The notes: generated by a model not told the origin, from the sequence alone. Shown: positions 20,456 to 28,923, counted from the stretch's first letter. The stretch is DNA of 39,394 nucleotides from Pseudomonas sp. GD03858 (GCF_029840925.1 NZ_JAOCDM010000043.1:1-39394); one strand, 5' to 3'. Numbers and translations: made by a program.

Positions 20456-20480
20456 GCATGTGGTTTTAGAGGGCTGAGTC

Positions 20481-20717
20481 ATGTCGAGAGTCTGTCAAGT
20501 TACTGGTAAGGGTCCAGTAACCGGGAACAACATTTCCCACGCAAACAACAAAACCCGTCGTCGTTTCCTGCCGAACCTGCAGCACCACCGTTTCTGGGTT
20601 GAGTCCGAGAAGCGTTTCGTGCGTCTGCGCGTATCCGCCAAAGGCATGCGCGTCATTGACAAGCGTGGTATCGACGTAGTGCTGGCCGAGCTGCGCGCTC
20701 GCGGCGAAAAGTTCTAA
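20481..20717 (+). CDS. rpmB: Ribosomal protein L28
   Basis: A 78-residue 50S protein L28, starting [20 protein letters not shown], the usual length. It has a single cysteine (C5) and lacks the paired CxxC motifs of zinc-binding L28, so it is the zinc-independent form. AGAGGG lies upstream. It leads the rpmB-rpmG operon, with the next start 10 bases after its stop. Confidence 0.97.
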   Translation: MSRVCQVTGKGPVTGNNISHANNKTRRRFLPNLQHHRFWVESEKRFVRLRVSAKGMRVIDKRGIDVVLAELRARGEKF

Positions 20718-20727
20718 GGAGAACGTC

Positions 20728-20883
20728 ATGCGTGAATTGATCCGTCTGGTTTCGAGTGCCGGCACCGGCCACTTCTACACCACCGACAAGAACAAGCGCA
20801 CCACTCCGGACAAGATCGAGATCAAGAAGTACGATCCGGTCGTCCGCAAGCACGTGGTGTACAAGGAAGCCAAGATCAAGTAA
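20728..20883 (+). CDS. rpmG: Ribosomal protein L33
   Basis: A 51-residue protein beginning [17 protein letters not shown] and ending VVYKEAKIK, which is L33. It contains no cysteine, so it is the zinc-free form, consistent with the zinc-free L28 beside it. TAAGGAG lies 8 bases upstream of the ATG and overlaps the rpmB stop codon. An intrinsic terminator follows. Confidence 0.96.
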   Translation: MRELIRLVSSAGTGHFYTTDKNKRTTPDKIEIKKYDPVVRKHVVYKEAKIK

Positions 20884-20896
20884 TTGATCGGCGACC

Positions 20897-20933
20897 TGAA
20901 AAAACCCGCTACCGCAAGGTGGCGGGTTTTTTT
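20897..20933 (+). terminator. Intrinsic terminator of rpmB-rpmG
   Basis: An 11-bp stem (AACCCGCTACC / GGTGGCGGGTT, one G-U pair) with a GCAA tetraloop is followed by a T-run, starting about 15 bases after the rpmG stop. The preceding A-run allows some activity on the opposite strand. Confidence 0.92.
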
Positions 20934-20961
20934 ATGCCTGCAGGAAACCAGTGTTCAGCCT

Positions 20962-21027
20962 CTTCGCGGGTAAACCCGCTCCCACAGGCTCGACACAGGC
21001 CCTGTGGGAGCGGGTTTACCCGCGAAG
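20962..21027. repeat. Paired REP palindrome, GGGTAAACCCG type
   Basis: Perfect 27-base inverted arms (20962-20988, 21001-21027) with a 12-base centre, between the convergent rpmG and cupin genes and directly beyond the rpmG terminator. Confidence 0.9.
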
Positions 21028-21037
21028 AAGCTGGCGC

Positions 21038-21397
21038 TTACTTCTGCTCGAACAGCACATAGATCTTGCGGCACGGCTCCAGCACCTCCCAGGTGCCCTT
21101 GAAGCCTGCCGGGATGACGAAGCGATCACCGGCACGCAGGGTCTTGGCGTTGCCTTCCTGGTCGCGCAGCACCGACACGCCCTGGACGATCTCGCAGTAC
21201 TCGTGCTCGGTATAGTTCACCGTCCACTGGCCTACTTCGCCTTCCCAGACGCCAGCGGCGAACTGCCCGCAGGGGCTGGAATAGTGGTTGTAGACAGCCT
21301 GGTCAGGCTCGCCCTTGATGATTTTCTCCGCCGCCGGACGGTAGCGTTCGGCCTCGGTCAGAACCTGGGCGAAATCGACGATGCTGGCGATGCTCAT
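21038..21397 (-). CDS. Cupin-domain protein (DUF861/cupin_3)
   Basis: A 119-residue single-domain cupin. The barrel segments are GVWEGEVGQWTVNYTEHEYC (metal-site Glu/His region) and AGDRFVIPAGFKGTWEVLEP (second cupin motif), resembling cupin_3 proteins such as the EutQ and ureidoglycolate-related group. The second motif lacks the usual His, so metal binding may be incomplete. Start at 21397 with AGGG upstream; a longer frame to 21433 is less likely. It is divergent from kauB by 196 bases, which suggests but does not show a role linked to polyamine or guanidinobutyrate breakdown. Substrate unknown. Confidence 0.82.
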   Translation of the reverse strand: MSIASIVDFAQVLTEAERYRPAAEKIIKGEPDQAVYNHYSSPCGQFAAGVWEGEVGQWTVNYTEHEYCEIVQGVSVLRDQEGNAKTLRAGDRFVIPAGFKGTWEVLEPCRKIYVLFEQK

Positions 21398-21432
21398 GGT
21401 GGGTACCCTGTTGTTGTTTAATAAAATGCACA

Positions 21433-21461
21433 TCAGTAGGCTTTTAGGCTATTCGTGTCAA
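21433..21461 (-). promoter_or_regulatory. Candidate promoter of the cupin gene
   Basis: On the minus strand a perfect -35 TTGACA (21456-21461) is followed after 17 bases by a poor -10 TACTGA (21433-21438). The surrounding stretch 21410-21475 is clearly AT-rich for this genome, so it probably holds regulatory sites for both divergent genes. Confidence 0.35.
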
Positions 21462-21593
21462 ATATATTGATAGTTTCCCTGGCCTGGTTTAGGGTTGCAG
21501 GTGCCTGTGCGCGTTCATCGCCCGGCCAGAATTTCTGACAGCGCCCGTGAGTCCTCAGTGCGGCGTTGCACCTTAACAAGAGAGGAGTTTCCT

Positions 21594-23087
21594 ATGACCA
21601 CCCTGACTCGTGCGGACTGGGAACAGCGTGCCCAGCAACTGAAGATCGAAGGCCGTGCCTTCATCGACGGCGAATACACCGATGCCGCATCCGGTGAAAC
21701 CTTCGACTGCCTGAGCCCGGTGGACGGACGCTTCCTGGCCAAGGTCGCCAGCTGCGACCTGGCCGATGCCAACCGCGCCGTCGACAATGCCCGCGCCGTG
21801 TTCGAATCCGGCGTCTGGTCGCGTCTGGCCCCGGCCAAGCGCAAGGCCAAGCTGATCCGCTTCGCCGACCTGCTGCGCAAGCACGTCGAGGAACTGGCCC
21901 TGCTCGAAACCCTCGACATGGGCAAGCCGATCGGTGACTCCTCTACCATCGATATTCCGGGTGCGGCCAGCGCCATTCACTGGAATGCCGAAGCCATCGA
22001 CAAAGTCTACGACGAAGTCGCCCCGACCCCGCACGATCAGTTGGGTCTGGTGACCCGCGAGCCAGTGGGCGTGGTCGGTGCCATCGTGCCGTGGAACTTC
22101 CCACTGCTGATGGCCTGCTGGAAACTGGGCCCGGCGTTGGCCACCGGTAACTCGGTGGTGCTGAAACCTTCGGAAAAGTCGCCGCTCACCGCCATTCGCA
22201 TCGCCCAGCTGGCCATCGAGGCCGGCATCCCGAAAGGCGTGCTGAACGTGCTGCCAGGCTACGGCCACACCGTGGGCAAGGCCCTGGCCCTGCACATGGA
22301 CGTCGACACCCTGGTGTTCACCGGCTCGACCAAGATTGCCAAGCAGCTGATGATCTATGCGGGCGAATCGAACATGAAGCGTGTCTGGCTGGAAGCCGGC
22401 GGCAAGAGCCCGAACATCGTCTTCGCCGACGCCCCTGACCTGCAGGCCGCCGCCGAAGCTGCCGCCAGCGCTATCGCCTTCAACCAGGGCGAGGTCTGCA
22501 CCGCGGGTTCGCGCCTGCTGGTCGAGCGTTCGATCAAGGATAAGTTCCTGCCCATGGTGGTCGAGGCCCTCAAGGCCTGGAAACCGGGCAACCCGCTGGA
22601 TCCGGCGACCACCGTCGGCGCGCTGGTCGACACCCAGCAGATGAACACCGTGCTGTCCTACATCGATGCAGGCCACCAGGACGGCGCCAAGCTGCTGGCC
22701 GGTGGCAAGCGCATCCTCGAAGAGACTGGTGGCACCTATGTCGAGCCGACCATCTTCGACGGCGTGACCAACGCCATGAAGATTGCCAAGGAAGAGATCT
22801 TCGGCCCGGTACTGTCGGTGATCACCTTCGACACCGCCGAGGAGGCCATCGCCATCGCCAACGACACGCCGTATGGCCTGGCCGCCGGCATCTGGACCGC
22901 GGACATCTCCAAGGCCCACAAGACCGCCCGCGCCGTGCGCGCCGGCAGCGTCTGGGTAAACCAGTACGACGGCGGCGACATGACCGCGCCGTTCGGTGGC
23001 TTCAAGCAGTCGGGCAATGGCCGTGACAAGTCGCTGCACGCCCTGGAGAAGTACACCGAGCTGAAGGCGACCTGGATCAAGCTGTAA
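21594..23087 (+). CDS. kauB: Aldehyde dehydrogenase KauB (gamma-glutamyl-gamma-aminobutyraldehyde / 4-guanidinobutyraldehyde dehydrogenase)
   Basis: A 497-residue NAD(P)-dependent aldehyde dehydrogenase, very close to the P. aeruginosa protein I recall as KauB/PauC in sequence (start MTTLTRADWEQRAQ) and in place (next to rpmGB). It oxidises 4-guanidinobutyraldehyde or gamma-glutamylated aminoaldehydes in arginine/polyamine breakdown, the same step as E. coli PuuC. Catalytic C302 is in GEVCTAGSR, E267 in LEAGGKSPN, the oxyanion Asn in PWNFP, and the cofactor loop is FTGSTKIAK. AGAGGAG lies upstream of the ATG at 21594; the frame extends upstream without support. It would act between the synthetase and amidotransferase steps encoded at 5-7 kb. 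Confidence 0.94.
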   Translation: MTTLTRADWEQRAQQLKIEGRAFIDGEYTDAASGETFDCLSPVDGRFLAKVASCDLADANRAVDNARAVFESGVWSRLAPAKRKAKLIRFADLLRKHVEELALLETLDMGKPIGDSSTIDIPGAASAIHWNAEAIDKVYDEVAPTPHDQLGLVTREPVGVVGAIVPWNFPLLMACWKLGPALATGNSVVLKPSEKSPLTAIRIAQLAIEAGIPKGVLNVLPGYGHTVGKALALHMDVDTLVFTGSTKIAKQLMIYAGESNMKRVWLEAGGKSPNIVFADAPDLQAAAEAAASAIAFNQGEVCTAGSRLLVERSIKDKFLPMVVEALKAWKPGNPLDPATTVGALVDTQQMNTVLSYIDAGHQDGAKLLAGGKRILEETGGTYVEPTIFDGVTNAMKIAKEEIFGPVLSVITFDTAEEAIAIANDTPYGLAAGIWTADISKAHKTARAVRAGSVWVNQYDGGDMTAPFGGFKQSGNGRDKSLHALEKYTELKATWIKL

Positions 23088-23102
23088 TCAGGTAGCGCCT
23101 TT

Positions 23103-23155
23103 TCGCGGGGCAAGCCCGCTCCCACGTGAGTCGTGGGAGCGGGCTTGCCCCGCGA
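23103..23155. repeat. Paired REP palindrome, GGGGCAAGCCCG type
   Basis: Perfect 23-base inverted arms (23103-23125, 23133-23155) with a 7-base centre, between kauB and the MFS gene, which are on the same strand. It probably ends the kauB transcript or protects its 3' end. Confidence 0.9.
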
Positions 23156-23186
23156 TGCTTTTTGCCAGAATTACCCGGAGGCCACT

Positions 23187-24326
23187 ATGCGTTGGGGAAC
23201 CTACTTTGCCGTGCTGGCGTCGGTGCTCAGTGTCGGGCTCGCGCTCGGCGTGAGCATGCCGCTGGTGTCCTTGCGCCTGGAGGGCTGGGGCTACGGTGGG
23301 TTCGCCATCGGTGTGATGGCGGCGATGCCGGCGCTGGGCGTGCTGGTCGGCGCCGCCATCGCCAGCCGCCTGGCCGGCTGGGTAGGCGTCCCGGCCGCCA
23401 TGCGCCTGTGCCTGTGGGGCGGGGCGCTGTCCATCGGCCTGGTGGCACTGCTGCCCAGCTATGCGCTGTGGCTGCTGCTACGGCTGCTGATCGGCATGTC
23501 GCTGACCGTGGTGTTCATTCTCGGTGAAAGCTGGATCAACCAGTTGGTGGTCGAGCAGTGGCGTGGCCGATTGGTGGCGCTGTACGGCAGCAGCTATGCC
23601 CTGAGCCAGTTGGCCGGCCCCCTGGTGCTGGGCTTTCTCGGTTCGGACGATGACTTCGGCTTCTGGGCCGCGACTGGCCTGCTGCTGGTTGCGCCACTGA
23701 TCCTGCTGGGTCGGGGCGGGGCGCCGACCACCGAGGCGTGCAGCGTGACCTTGCGCGACCTGTTCGGTTTCTGCCGGCGCCTGCCGGTGATCGCCTGGGC
23801 CATTGCGCTGTTCGCGGCGTTCGAAGCGATGATCCTGACGTTGCTGCCGGTGTATTGCCTGCAACAAGGGTTCACCACGGAGGTGGCGCTGTTCATGGTC
23901 AGTACCGTGGTGGTCGGCGATGCGGTGCTGCAATTGCCCATTGGCGCATTGGCCGACCGCATGTCGCGCCGCACGTTGTTCAGCGGCTGCGCGCTGACCT
24001 TGCTGGTGTCCAGCCTGGCGATTCCCTTGCTGTTGCACACACCGGTGATCTGGCCGCTGTGGGTGCTGTTCGGCGCCAGTGCCGGTGGCTTGTTCACGTT
24101 GTCGCTGGTGTTGATCGGTGAGCGCTACCGGGATGACGAGCTGGTGCGGGCCAATGCCCACGTGGCGCAGCTATGGGGGATCGGGTGCCTGCTCGGACCG
24201 TTGCTGGCCGGGGCGGGGAGCCAGTGGATCAGCGGGCATGCGCTACCGCTGCTGATGGCGGTGGGGGCGGCGGGCTTGGTGCTGCTGACCCGGCGGCGCG
24301 ATGCATTCGAGCCAGCCGCCGCCTGA
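23187..24326 (+). CDS. MFS transporter (YcaD-like)
   Basis: A 379-residue inner-membrane transporter of the major facilitator superfamily with about 12 helices in two halves. After helix 4 comes GESWINQLVVEQWRGRLVAL, and the conserved inter-helix loop of the second half reads GALADRMSRRTLF, the classical GxLaDrxGrr-type motif A. It resembles the YcaD group. The start at 23187 is given by GGAGG 5 bases upstream; the frame further upstream is REP sequence. It lies 99 bases after kauB and converges on the HD gene with only 2 bases between stop codons. Substrate unknown. Confidence 0.88.
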   Translation: MRWGTYFAVLASVLSVGLALGVSMPLVSLRLEGWGYGGFAIGVMAAMPALGVLVGAAIASRLAGWVGVPAAMRLCLWGGALSIGLVALLPSYALWLLLRLLIGMSLTVVFILGESWINQLVVEQWRGRLVALYGSSYALSQLAGPLVLGFLGSDDDFGFWAATGLLLVAPLILLGRGGAPTTEACSVTLRDLFGFCRRLPVIAWAIALFAAFEAMILTLLPVYCLQQGFTTEVALFMVSTVVVGDAVLQLPIGALADRMSRRTLFSGCALTLLVSSLAIPLLLHTPVIWPLWVLFGASAGGLFTLSLVLIGERYRDDELVRANAHVAQLWGIGCLLGPLLAGAGSQWISGHALPLLMAVGAAGLVLLTRRRDAFEPAAA

Positions 24327-24328
24327 TC

Positions 24329-24862
24329 TCACAGCAAGGCCAAAGCCTTCTGCTTCATTACCGCCAGATCCATCACCGCCAGCCCCACCTCCTTGGCCTG
24401 CTCATCCCACTCGCGCATGCGCAGGCTCACGGCAAACAACGGATCACGCTCGAACGCATCGGCTTCGCCGTCGCTCATCATTCCACCCTGGTATTCCAGG
24501 GTCCTGCGGCTGGCCTCGCTCAGCCGCTGGTAGTACCCCGGCTGGCGCAAGGTCAGGTAGCGCTTGGCCTCGACGTGGTACTGCACCAGCCGCGTCAGGC
24601 GTTCGCTGAACCCTGCCCGGCGCAGGTACTCGGCGCCGATGCGCTCGTGGCTGGCCACGCCGAAGCCGCCCATCGGCTCGCCTTCGCACAGGTGGCCGAT
24701 GTCGTGGAAGAAGGCCGCGAGCACCACTTCGTCGTCATAGCCCTCGGCCATGGCCAGCTGGGCCGCCTGGGACATGTGTTCGAGCTGGGTGATGGCCTCG
24801 CCGATATAGTCGGCGCTGCCGTGCTGCTGGTAGAGGGCGAAGATCTGGTCGATGGAAGGCAT
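24329..24862 (-). CDS. PhnZ-like HD-domain protein of the phosphonate cluster
   Basis: A 177-residue HD-domain protein of the group annotated with phosphonate degradation operons. PhnZ is a mixed-valence diiron oxygenase that splits 1-hydroxy-2-aminoethylphosphonate to glycine and phosphate; TmpB is a relative acting on the trimethyl compound. Candidate iron ligands here are H29, H53-D54 (FFHDIGH), H72 (ASHERIG), H96 (QYHVEAK) and D153 (REWDEQA). The substrate-loop pair Y19/E22 lies in DYIGEAITQLEH. These match the PhnZ pattern I recall (Y24, E27, H34, H58, D59, H80, H104, D161) with constant offsets of 5 and then 8. The start at 24862 has a weak ribosome site; an ATG at 24898 would add 12 residues but abuts a REP element. 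No PhnY/TmpA partner is nearby. Confidence 0.85.
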   Translation of the reverse strand: MPSIDQIFALYQQHGSADYIGEAITQLEHMSQAAQLAMAEGYDDEVVLAAFFHDIGHLCEGEPMGGFGVASHERIGAEYLRRAGFSERLTRLVQYHVEAKRYLTLRQPGYYQRLSEASRRTLEYQGGMMSDGEADAFERDPLFAVSLRMREWDEQAKEVGLAVMDLAVMKQKALALL

Positions 24863-24898
24863 GAGGCTTTGCTCGAGGCTGGATTCGCGGATGCGCAT

Positions 24899-24968
24899 TC
24901 GCGGGGCAAGCCCGCTCCCACAGGTGTAGCGCAAAACGCTGTCCCGTGGGAGCGGGCTTGCCCCGCGA
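24899..24968. repeat. Paired REP palindrome, GGGGCAAGCCCG type
   Basis: Perfect 23-base inverted arms (24899-24921, 24946-24968). The centre adds its own small stem (AGCG/CGCT around four A residues). It sits inside the phosphonate cluster between the binding-protein gene and the HD gene, where it could lower expression of the HD gene relative to the transporter. Confidence 0.9.
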
Positions 24969-24976
24969 TGAGGCCC

Positions 24977-26002
24977 TTACTGCTGGGCCACTTTCTCCGA
25001 CTTGCCGTCGTAGCGCTTGCGCCACTCGCTGAGGATCTCGTCGCGATTCTTCGAGGCCCAGGCGAAGTCGTTCTTGATCAGGCGCTGCTCGTAGTCCGCC
25101 GGCAGTTCGGTCTGCGGCTTGGCGATGCCCGGCGCGGCCAGCACGGCGAAGTTCTCCTTGTACAGCTCCATGGCCGCCGGGCTTGCCGAGAAGTCGGCCA
25201 GGCGCCTGGCGGCATCGGCCTTCGGCGAGCCCTTGAGCACGGCGGTGGCCTCGATCTCCCAGCCCAGGCCCTCCTTCGGCAGCACGATATCCAGCGGCGC
25301 CCCCTGGCGCTTGAGCTGCACGGCCGGGTACTCGAACGAGATGCCGATCGGGAACTCACCGGCGGCGGCCAGCTTGCACGGCTTGGAGCCGGAATGCACA
25401 TACTGGCCGATGTTCTGGTGCAGCGCATCCATGTAGGCCCAGCCCTGGGGCTCGCCGAAGGTCTGCAGCCAGGCGCTGACATCCAGGAAGCCGGTGCCGG
25501 ACGAGGCCGGGTTGGGCATGACGATCTTGCCCTTGTATTCAGGCTTGGTCAGGTCCTGCCAGCTCACCGGTTTGCTCAGGCCCTGTTTCTCGGCCTCGAT
25601 GGTGTTGAAGCAGATGGTCGCCGCCCACACGTCCATGCCCACCCAGGCGGGTGGGTTGGCGGCGTCGCGGTAGTTGGGCGAGATCTTGCCCAGGTCCTTC
25701 GGCGCATAGGCTTCGAGCATGCCGTTCTGGTCGAGGATGGCCAGGCTGGACGCGGCCAGGCCCCACACTGCGTCGGCCTGCGGGCGCTCTTTCTCGGCCA
25801 GCAGCTTGGCGGTGATGATGCCGGTGGAGTCACGCACCCACTTGATCTCGATGTCCGGGTTGGCCTTTTCGAACGCCTGCTTGTAGCTCTTGAGCTGCTC
25901 GGCTTCCAGGGCGGTGTAGACGGTCAGCTGGGTCGTGGCGGCCGACGCCTGCAAGGTGAAGACAGCGGATACGGCAGCGGCAAGTGCGAGAGGCTTGAAC
26001 AT
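24977..26002 (-). CDS. aepX: Periplasmic 2-aminoethylphosphonate-type substrate-binding protein
   Basis: A 341-residue class II (Fe3+/AfuA-like fold) binding protein with a signal peptide of about 21 residues cleaved after ASA. Segments TVYTALEAEQLKSYKQAFEK, WVRDSTGIITAKLLAEKE and MPNPASSGTGFLDVSAWL form the two-lobed ligand pocket; the serine-rich SSGTGF fits a phosphonate or oxyanion ligand. It belongs to the group found with aminoethylphosphonate genes and called AepX in P. putida-type AepXVW importers, a name I use from memory. AGGA lies upstream of the ATG. It follows the permease by 30 bases on the same strand. Iron or other phosphonates remain possible ligands. Confidence 0.85.
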   Translation of the reverse strand: MFKPLALAAAVSAVFTLQASAATTQLTVYTALEAEQLKSYKQAFEKANPDIEIKWVRDSTGIITAKLLAEKERPQADAVWGLAASSLAILDQNGMLEAYAPKDLGKISPNYRDAANPPAWVGMDVWAATICFNTIEAEKQGLSKPVSWQDLTKPEYKGKIVMPNPASSGTGFLDVSAWLQTFGEPQGWAYMDALHQNIGQYVHSGSKPCKLAAAGEFPIGISFEYPAVQLKRQGAPLDIVLPKEGLGWEIEATAVLKGSPKADAARRLADFSASPAAMELYKENFAVLAAPGIAKPQTELPADYEQRLIKNDFAWASKNRDEILSEWRKRYDGKSEKVAQQ

Positions 26003-26032
26003 GATGCGGTTCCTATGGGTATGGGCAGTCGG

Positions 26033-27757
26033 TCAAGGCCTGAGCGCGCGCTGGCGCCAGGCCTGGGAGCGGCGCAGCAGGCCGCGGGAGGCGCCGGCCA
26101 GCAGCAACGAGGCGGCGGCGCTGGTCAGCAGGATCAGGGTGGACATGGCGGCGGCGCCGCCGACGTTGCCGGCATCGTCCATGTTCAGCACGGCGACGGC
26201 GGCGAGAATGGTGTCGGGGCTGTACAGGAAGATCGCTGCCGATACGGTGGTCATCGCCGAGACGAACAGGTAGCGGACGATATCCAGCAGCGCCGGCAGG
26301 CAGATCGGCACGGTGACCCGCAGGAAGTGCCTGTACAAAGGCGCCTTCAGCGACAGCGCGGCGGCCTCGAACTCACCGTCGAGCTGGCGCAGGGCGGTGG
26401 TGGCGGTCATCTGCGCGGTGGTCAGGTAGTGGGCGATGGTGCACACCACCAGCAGCGCCATGCTGCCGTAGAACACGTGCAGCGGGTTGCCGGCGAGGTT
26501 GAAGAAGAACACGTAGCCCAGGCCCAGGACCAGGCCGGGCACGGCCATGGGGATGAAACTGAGCAGGCGCAGGGCCTGGTTGAGTAGGCGCTGGCCCTGG
26601 GTCTTCTCCATCAGGTAGGCGCCGGTGAAGATCACCACGCTGCCGATCAGCGCGGTGGCGATGGCCATGGTCACGCTGTTGCGATAGGCCAGCCAGCCAC
26701 CGCCGGCGGTGTCGTCGAACATGTAGTGCTTGAGCGACAGCGACAGGTTGTACGGCCAGAACTTGACCAGCGACGAGTACACCGCCATGCCGATCACGCC
26801 CAGCAACACCGCGCACACCAGCATCACGATGGCCAGGTAGCAGCCATCGCGCAGCTTCGACGGCTTGGGCTCGAACACCTGGGCGCGACCGCTCATGGCC
26901 TCGCCCTGACGGCGTCGCAGCCAGGCATCGACGGCGAAGCTGAGCAGCGCCGGCACCAGCAGGACCATGCCGATCAGCGCGCCGCGACCGAACTGTTGCT
27001 GGCCGACCACGGCCTTGTAGGCTTCCAGCGCCAGCACCTGATAATCGCCGCCCACCACCACGGGCACGCCGAAGTCGGTGATGGTCAAGGTGAACACCAG
27101 GCAGAACGCGGCGAACACCGCCTGGCGCGTGGCTGGCCAGGTGATGCTGAAGAACGCCCGGGCAGGCCCGGCGCCCATGCTCGAGGCGGCGTCGAACAGC
27201 CGCGCGTCGGCCAGCGACAATGCCGAGAGCAGGATCATCAAGGCATGAGGAAAGGTGTAGATGGCTTCGCCGAGCACGATGCCCCAGAAGCCGTAGATAT
27301 TGTCGCTGAGCAGCCCGCGCAGCAGGCCCTGGTTGCCGAACAGGTAAACCAGGGCGATGGCCGGCAGCATCGACGGCGCCAGCAGTGGCAGCAGCGAGAT
27401 GCCGCGCCAGAGGCCCTTGGCCGGGATCAGCGTGCGCTGCAAGGCGTAGGCGAACAGATACGCCAATGGCACGACGATGACCGCGACGGTGAGCGCCACC
27501 GCCAGGCTGTTGCCGAGCAGCCAGTGGAAGTTCGCGCTGGCGAACAGTTCGCGGGCGGCCAGCAGGCCACCGCCCTGGCCGGCTTCGCCGCTGAAGCCTT
27601 TCCAGAAGATCGCCAGCAGCGGCAGCAGCACCGCCAGCACCAACAGCAGCAGCAGCAGGCTCTTGCCACCGACGACGAACAGTCGGTCACCCAGGGCGAC
27701 GCCGCCAAGCGGCGCGGCCTTGGGGTGGATGAGCGGCTGGGTCATGGACGCGGCCAT
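26033..27757 (-). CDS. Two-domain ABC transporter permease, aminoethylphosphonate type
   Basis: A 574-residue inner-membrane permease carrying two fused BPD_transp_1 domains, so one chain should form the whole channel. The first half has its EAA-like loop at DARLFDAASSMGAGPARAFF (about 220-240), the second at LDGEFEAAALSLKAPLYRHF near residue 475. About 12 helices are predicted by eye. Its length and double domain match the permeases found with AEP-type binding proteins. The start ATG at 27757 overlaps the ATPase region by lying 1 base beyond its stop codon in transcription order; an alternative in-frame ATG is at 27745. Cotranscription and coupling with the ATPase gene are likely. Confidence 0.87.
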   Translation of the reverse strand: MAASMTQPLIHPKAAPLGGVALGDRLFVVGGKSLLLLLLVLAVLLPLLAIFWKGFSGEAGQGGGLLAARELFASANFHWLLGNSLAVALTVAVIVVPLAYLFAYALQRTLIPAKGLWRGISLLPLLAPSMLPAIALVYLFGNQGLLRGLLSDNIYGFWGIVLGEAIYTFPHALMILLSALSLADARLFDAASSMGAGPARAFFSITWPATRQAVFAAFCLVFTLTITDFGVPVVVGGDYQVLALEAYKAVVGQQQFGRGALIGMVLLVPALLSFAVDAWLRRRQGEAMSGRAQVFEPKPSKLRDGCYLAIVMLVCAVLLGVIGMAVYSSLVKFWPYNLSLSLKHYMFDDTAGGGWLAYRNSVTMAIATALIGSVVIFTGAYLMEKTQGQRLLNQALRLLSFIPMAVPGLVLGLGYVFFFNLAGNPLHVFYGSMALLVVCTIAHYLTTAQMTATTALRQLDGEFEAAALSLKAPLYRHFLRVTVPICLPALLDIVRYLFVSAMTTVSAAIFLYSPDTILAAVAVLNMDDAGNVGGAAAMSTLILLTSAAASLLLAGASRGLLRRSQAWRQRALRP

Positions 27758-27758
27758 C

Positions 27759-28817
27759 TCAGGCGAACACCTGCAGGCTCTGCGGCGGCAACGCCACCCA
27801 GATATCCTGCGAGCCCAGGCGCGGCATGGCTTCCGGCGCCAGTTCGGCGAGCAGCGCGTGGCCGGGCAGGGCCATGAGCTCGAAGCTCATGCGGCAGCGG
27901 TTGCCGAGGAAGGTGATCTCGCGGACCTTGGCCGGGAACAGGTTTTCTTCATGCACCAGCGGATTGACCGTGATCGCCTCGGGGCGACAGAACAGCCGGC
28001 CGCTGCTGGCACCGCCGGCATTGGCCGCCAGGCGCATGTGCATGCCGCCGACCTGGGCGTGGCTGTCGCTGCTGCGCTGGAATGGCAGCCAGTTGCCCTG
28101 GCCGACGAATTCGGCGACGAACGGCGTGGCCGGCTGATCGTAGATTTCCTGGGGCGTGGCGTACTGCTCGACCTGGCCGTTGTTCATCACGGCGATGCGG
28201 TCGGCCATCAGCATGGCCTCGTCCTGGTTGTGGGTGACCATCAGCGTGGTGATGCCCAGCTGGCGCTGCAACTGGCGCAGCTCGGTGCACAGGTGCTCGC
28301 GGACCCGGGCGTCCAGCGCCGACATCGGCTCGTCGAGCAGCAGCAGCGAGGGCTTCGGTGCCAGGGCGCGGGCCAGGGCCACGCGTTGCTGCTGGCCACC
28401 GGAAAGCTGGCCGGGGTACTTCTTTTCGCTGCCGACGAGCCCCACCAGCTCGAGCATTTCGCCGACCCGCTGGCGCGCGGCGTCGCGGCTGCTGGCGGTG
28501 AGGCCGTAGGCGATGTTGGCTTCGACGGTGAGGTTGGGGAACAGCGCGTAGGACTGGAACAGGATGCCGTAGTCACGGGCCTGGGGCGGCAGCTCGGAGA
28601 TATCGCGATCGCCGATGTACAGCGTGCCACGGTCCTGGCGCTCGAGCCCTGCGATGCAGCGCAGCAACGTGGTCTTGCCGCAGCCCGAAGGGCCGAGCAG
28701 GCACACCAGCTCGCCGGCGGCGATGTCCAGGGACACGTCGTTGAGCGCGGTGAAGGCGCCAAAGCGCTTGTGGATGCCGCGCACTTTCATCTGTGCGCCT
28801 GGGGTGACGTTGTTCAT
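27759..28817 (-). CDS. ABC transporter ATP-binding protein, aminoethylphosphonate type
   Basis: A 352-residue ATPase of the spermidine/iron/phosphonate (PotA/FbpC-like) type. Walker A is GPSGCGKTT, the Q-loop LFQSYALFPNLTV, the signature LSGGQQQR, Walker B LLLLDEPMSALD and the switch His in VTHNQDEAM. A C-terminal TOBE-type domain follows residue 240 or so (RLFCRPEAI, VREITFLGNRCRM). It heads the transporter operon and lies 140 bases downstream of the LysR gene, all leftward. I found no clear Pho box (paired CTGTCAT-like repeats) upstream by eye, although phosphonate importers can be phosphate-regulated. Confidence 0.92.
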   Translation of the reverse strand: MNNVTPGAQMKVRGIHKRFGAFTALNDVSLDIAAGELVCLLGPSGCGKTTLLRCIAGLERQDRGTLYIGDRDISELPPQARDYGILFQSYALFPNLTVEANIAYGLTASSRDAARQRVGEMLELVGLVGSEKKYPGQLSGGQQQRVALARALAPKPSLLLLDEPMSALDARVREHLCTELRQLQRQLGITTLMVTHNQDEAMLMADRIAVMNNGQVEQYATPQEIYDQPATPFVAEFVGQGNWLPFQRSSDSHAQVGGMHMRLAANAGGASSGRLFCRPEAITVNPLVHEENLFPAKVREITFLGNRCRMSFELMALPGHALLAELAPEAMPRLGSQDIWVALPPQSLQVFA

Positions 28818-28923
28818 GGCATGGCCTCATCGAAGAGATGGGAGCCATGCTAGGAAGGCTGTGAGACGGTTCCGTGGCGGTTGGGCAAAAGCCGGTGATA
28901 GTGGTATTGGCGGATTTTGTAAT

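Larger units (their letters stand above)
20119..20480. other. 362-base divergent gap between the binding-protein gene and rpmB
   Basis: No convincing gene is present; the open frames here have no ribosome sites and no family similarity. The right half holds the rpmB promoter (20305-20333) and a leader hairpin (20437-20455). The left half should hold the promoter of the binding-protein gene, which I could not place. No REP element is present. Confidence 0.7.

Noticed and set aside
24173..26587. Rightward frame of 804 codons across the HD and binding-protein genes
   Set aside because: Antisense shadow spanning two clear genes and a REP pair; no protein family is recognisable.
28818..28923. Pho box upstream of the phosphonate transporter operon
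   Set aside because: I looked for paired CTGTCAT-like repeats on the minus strand and found only weak partial matches.
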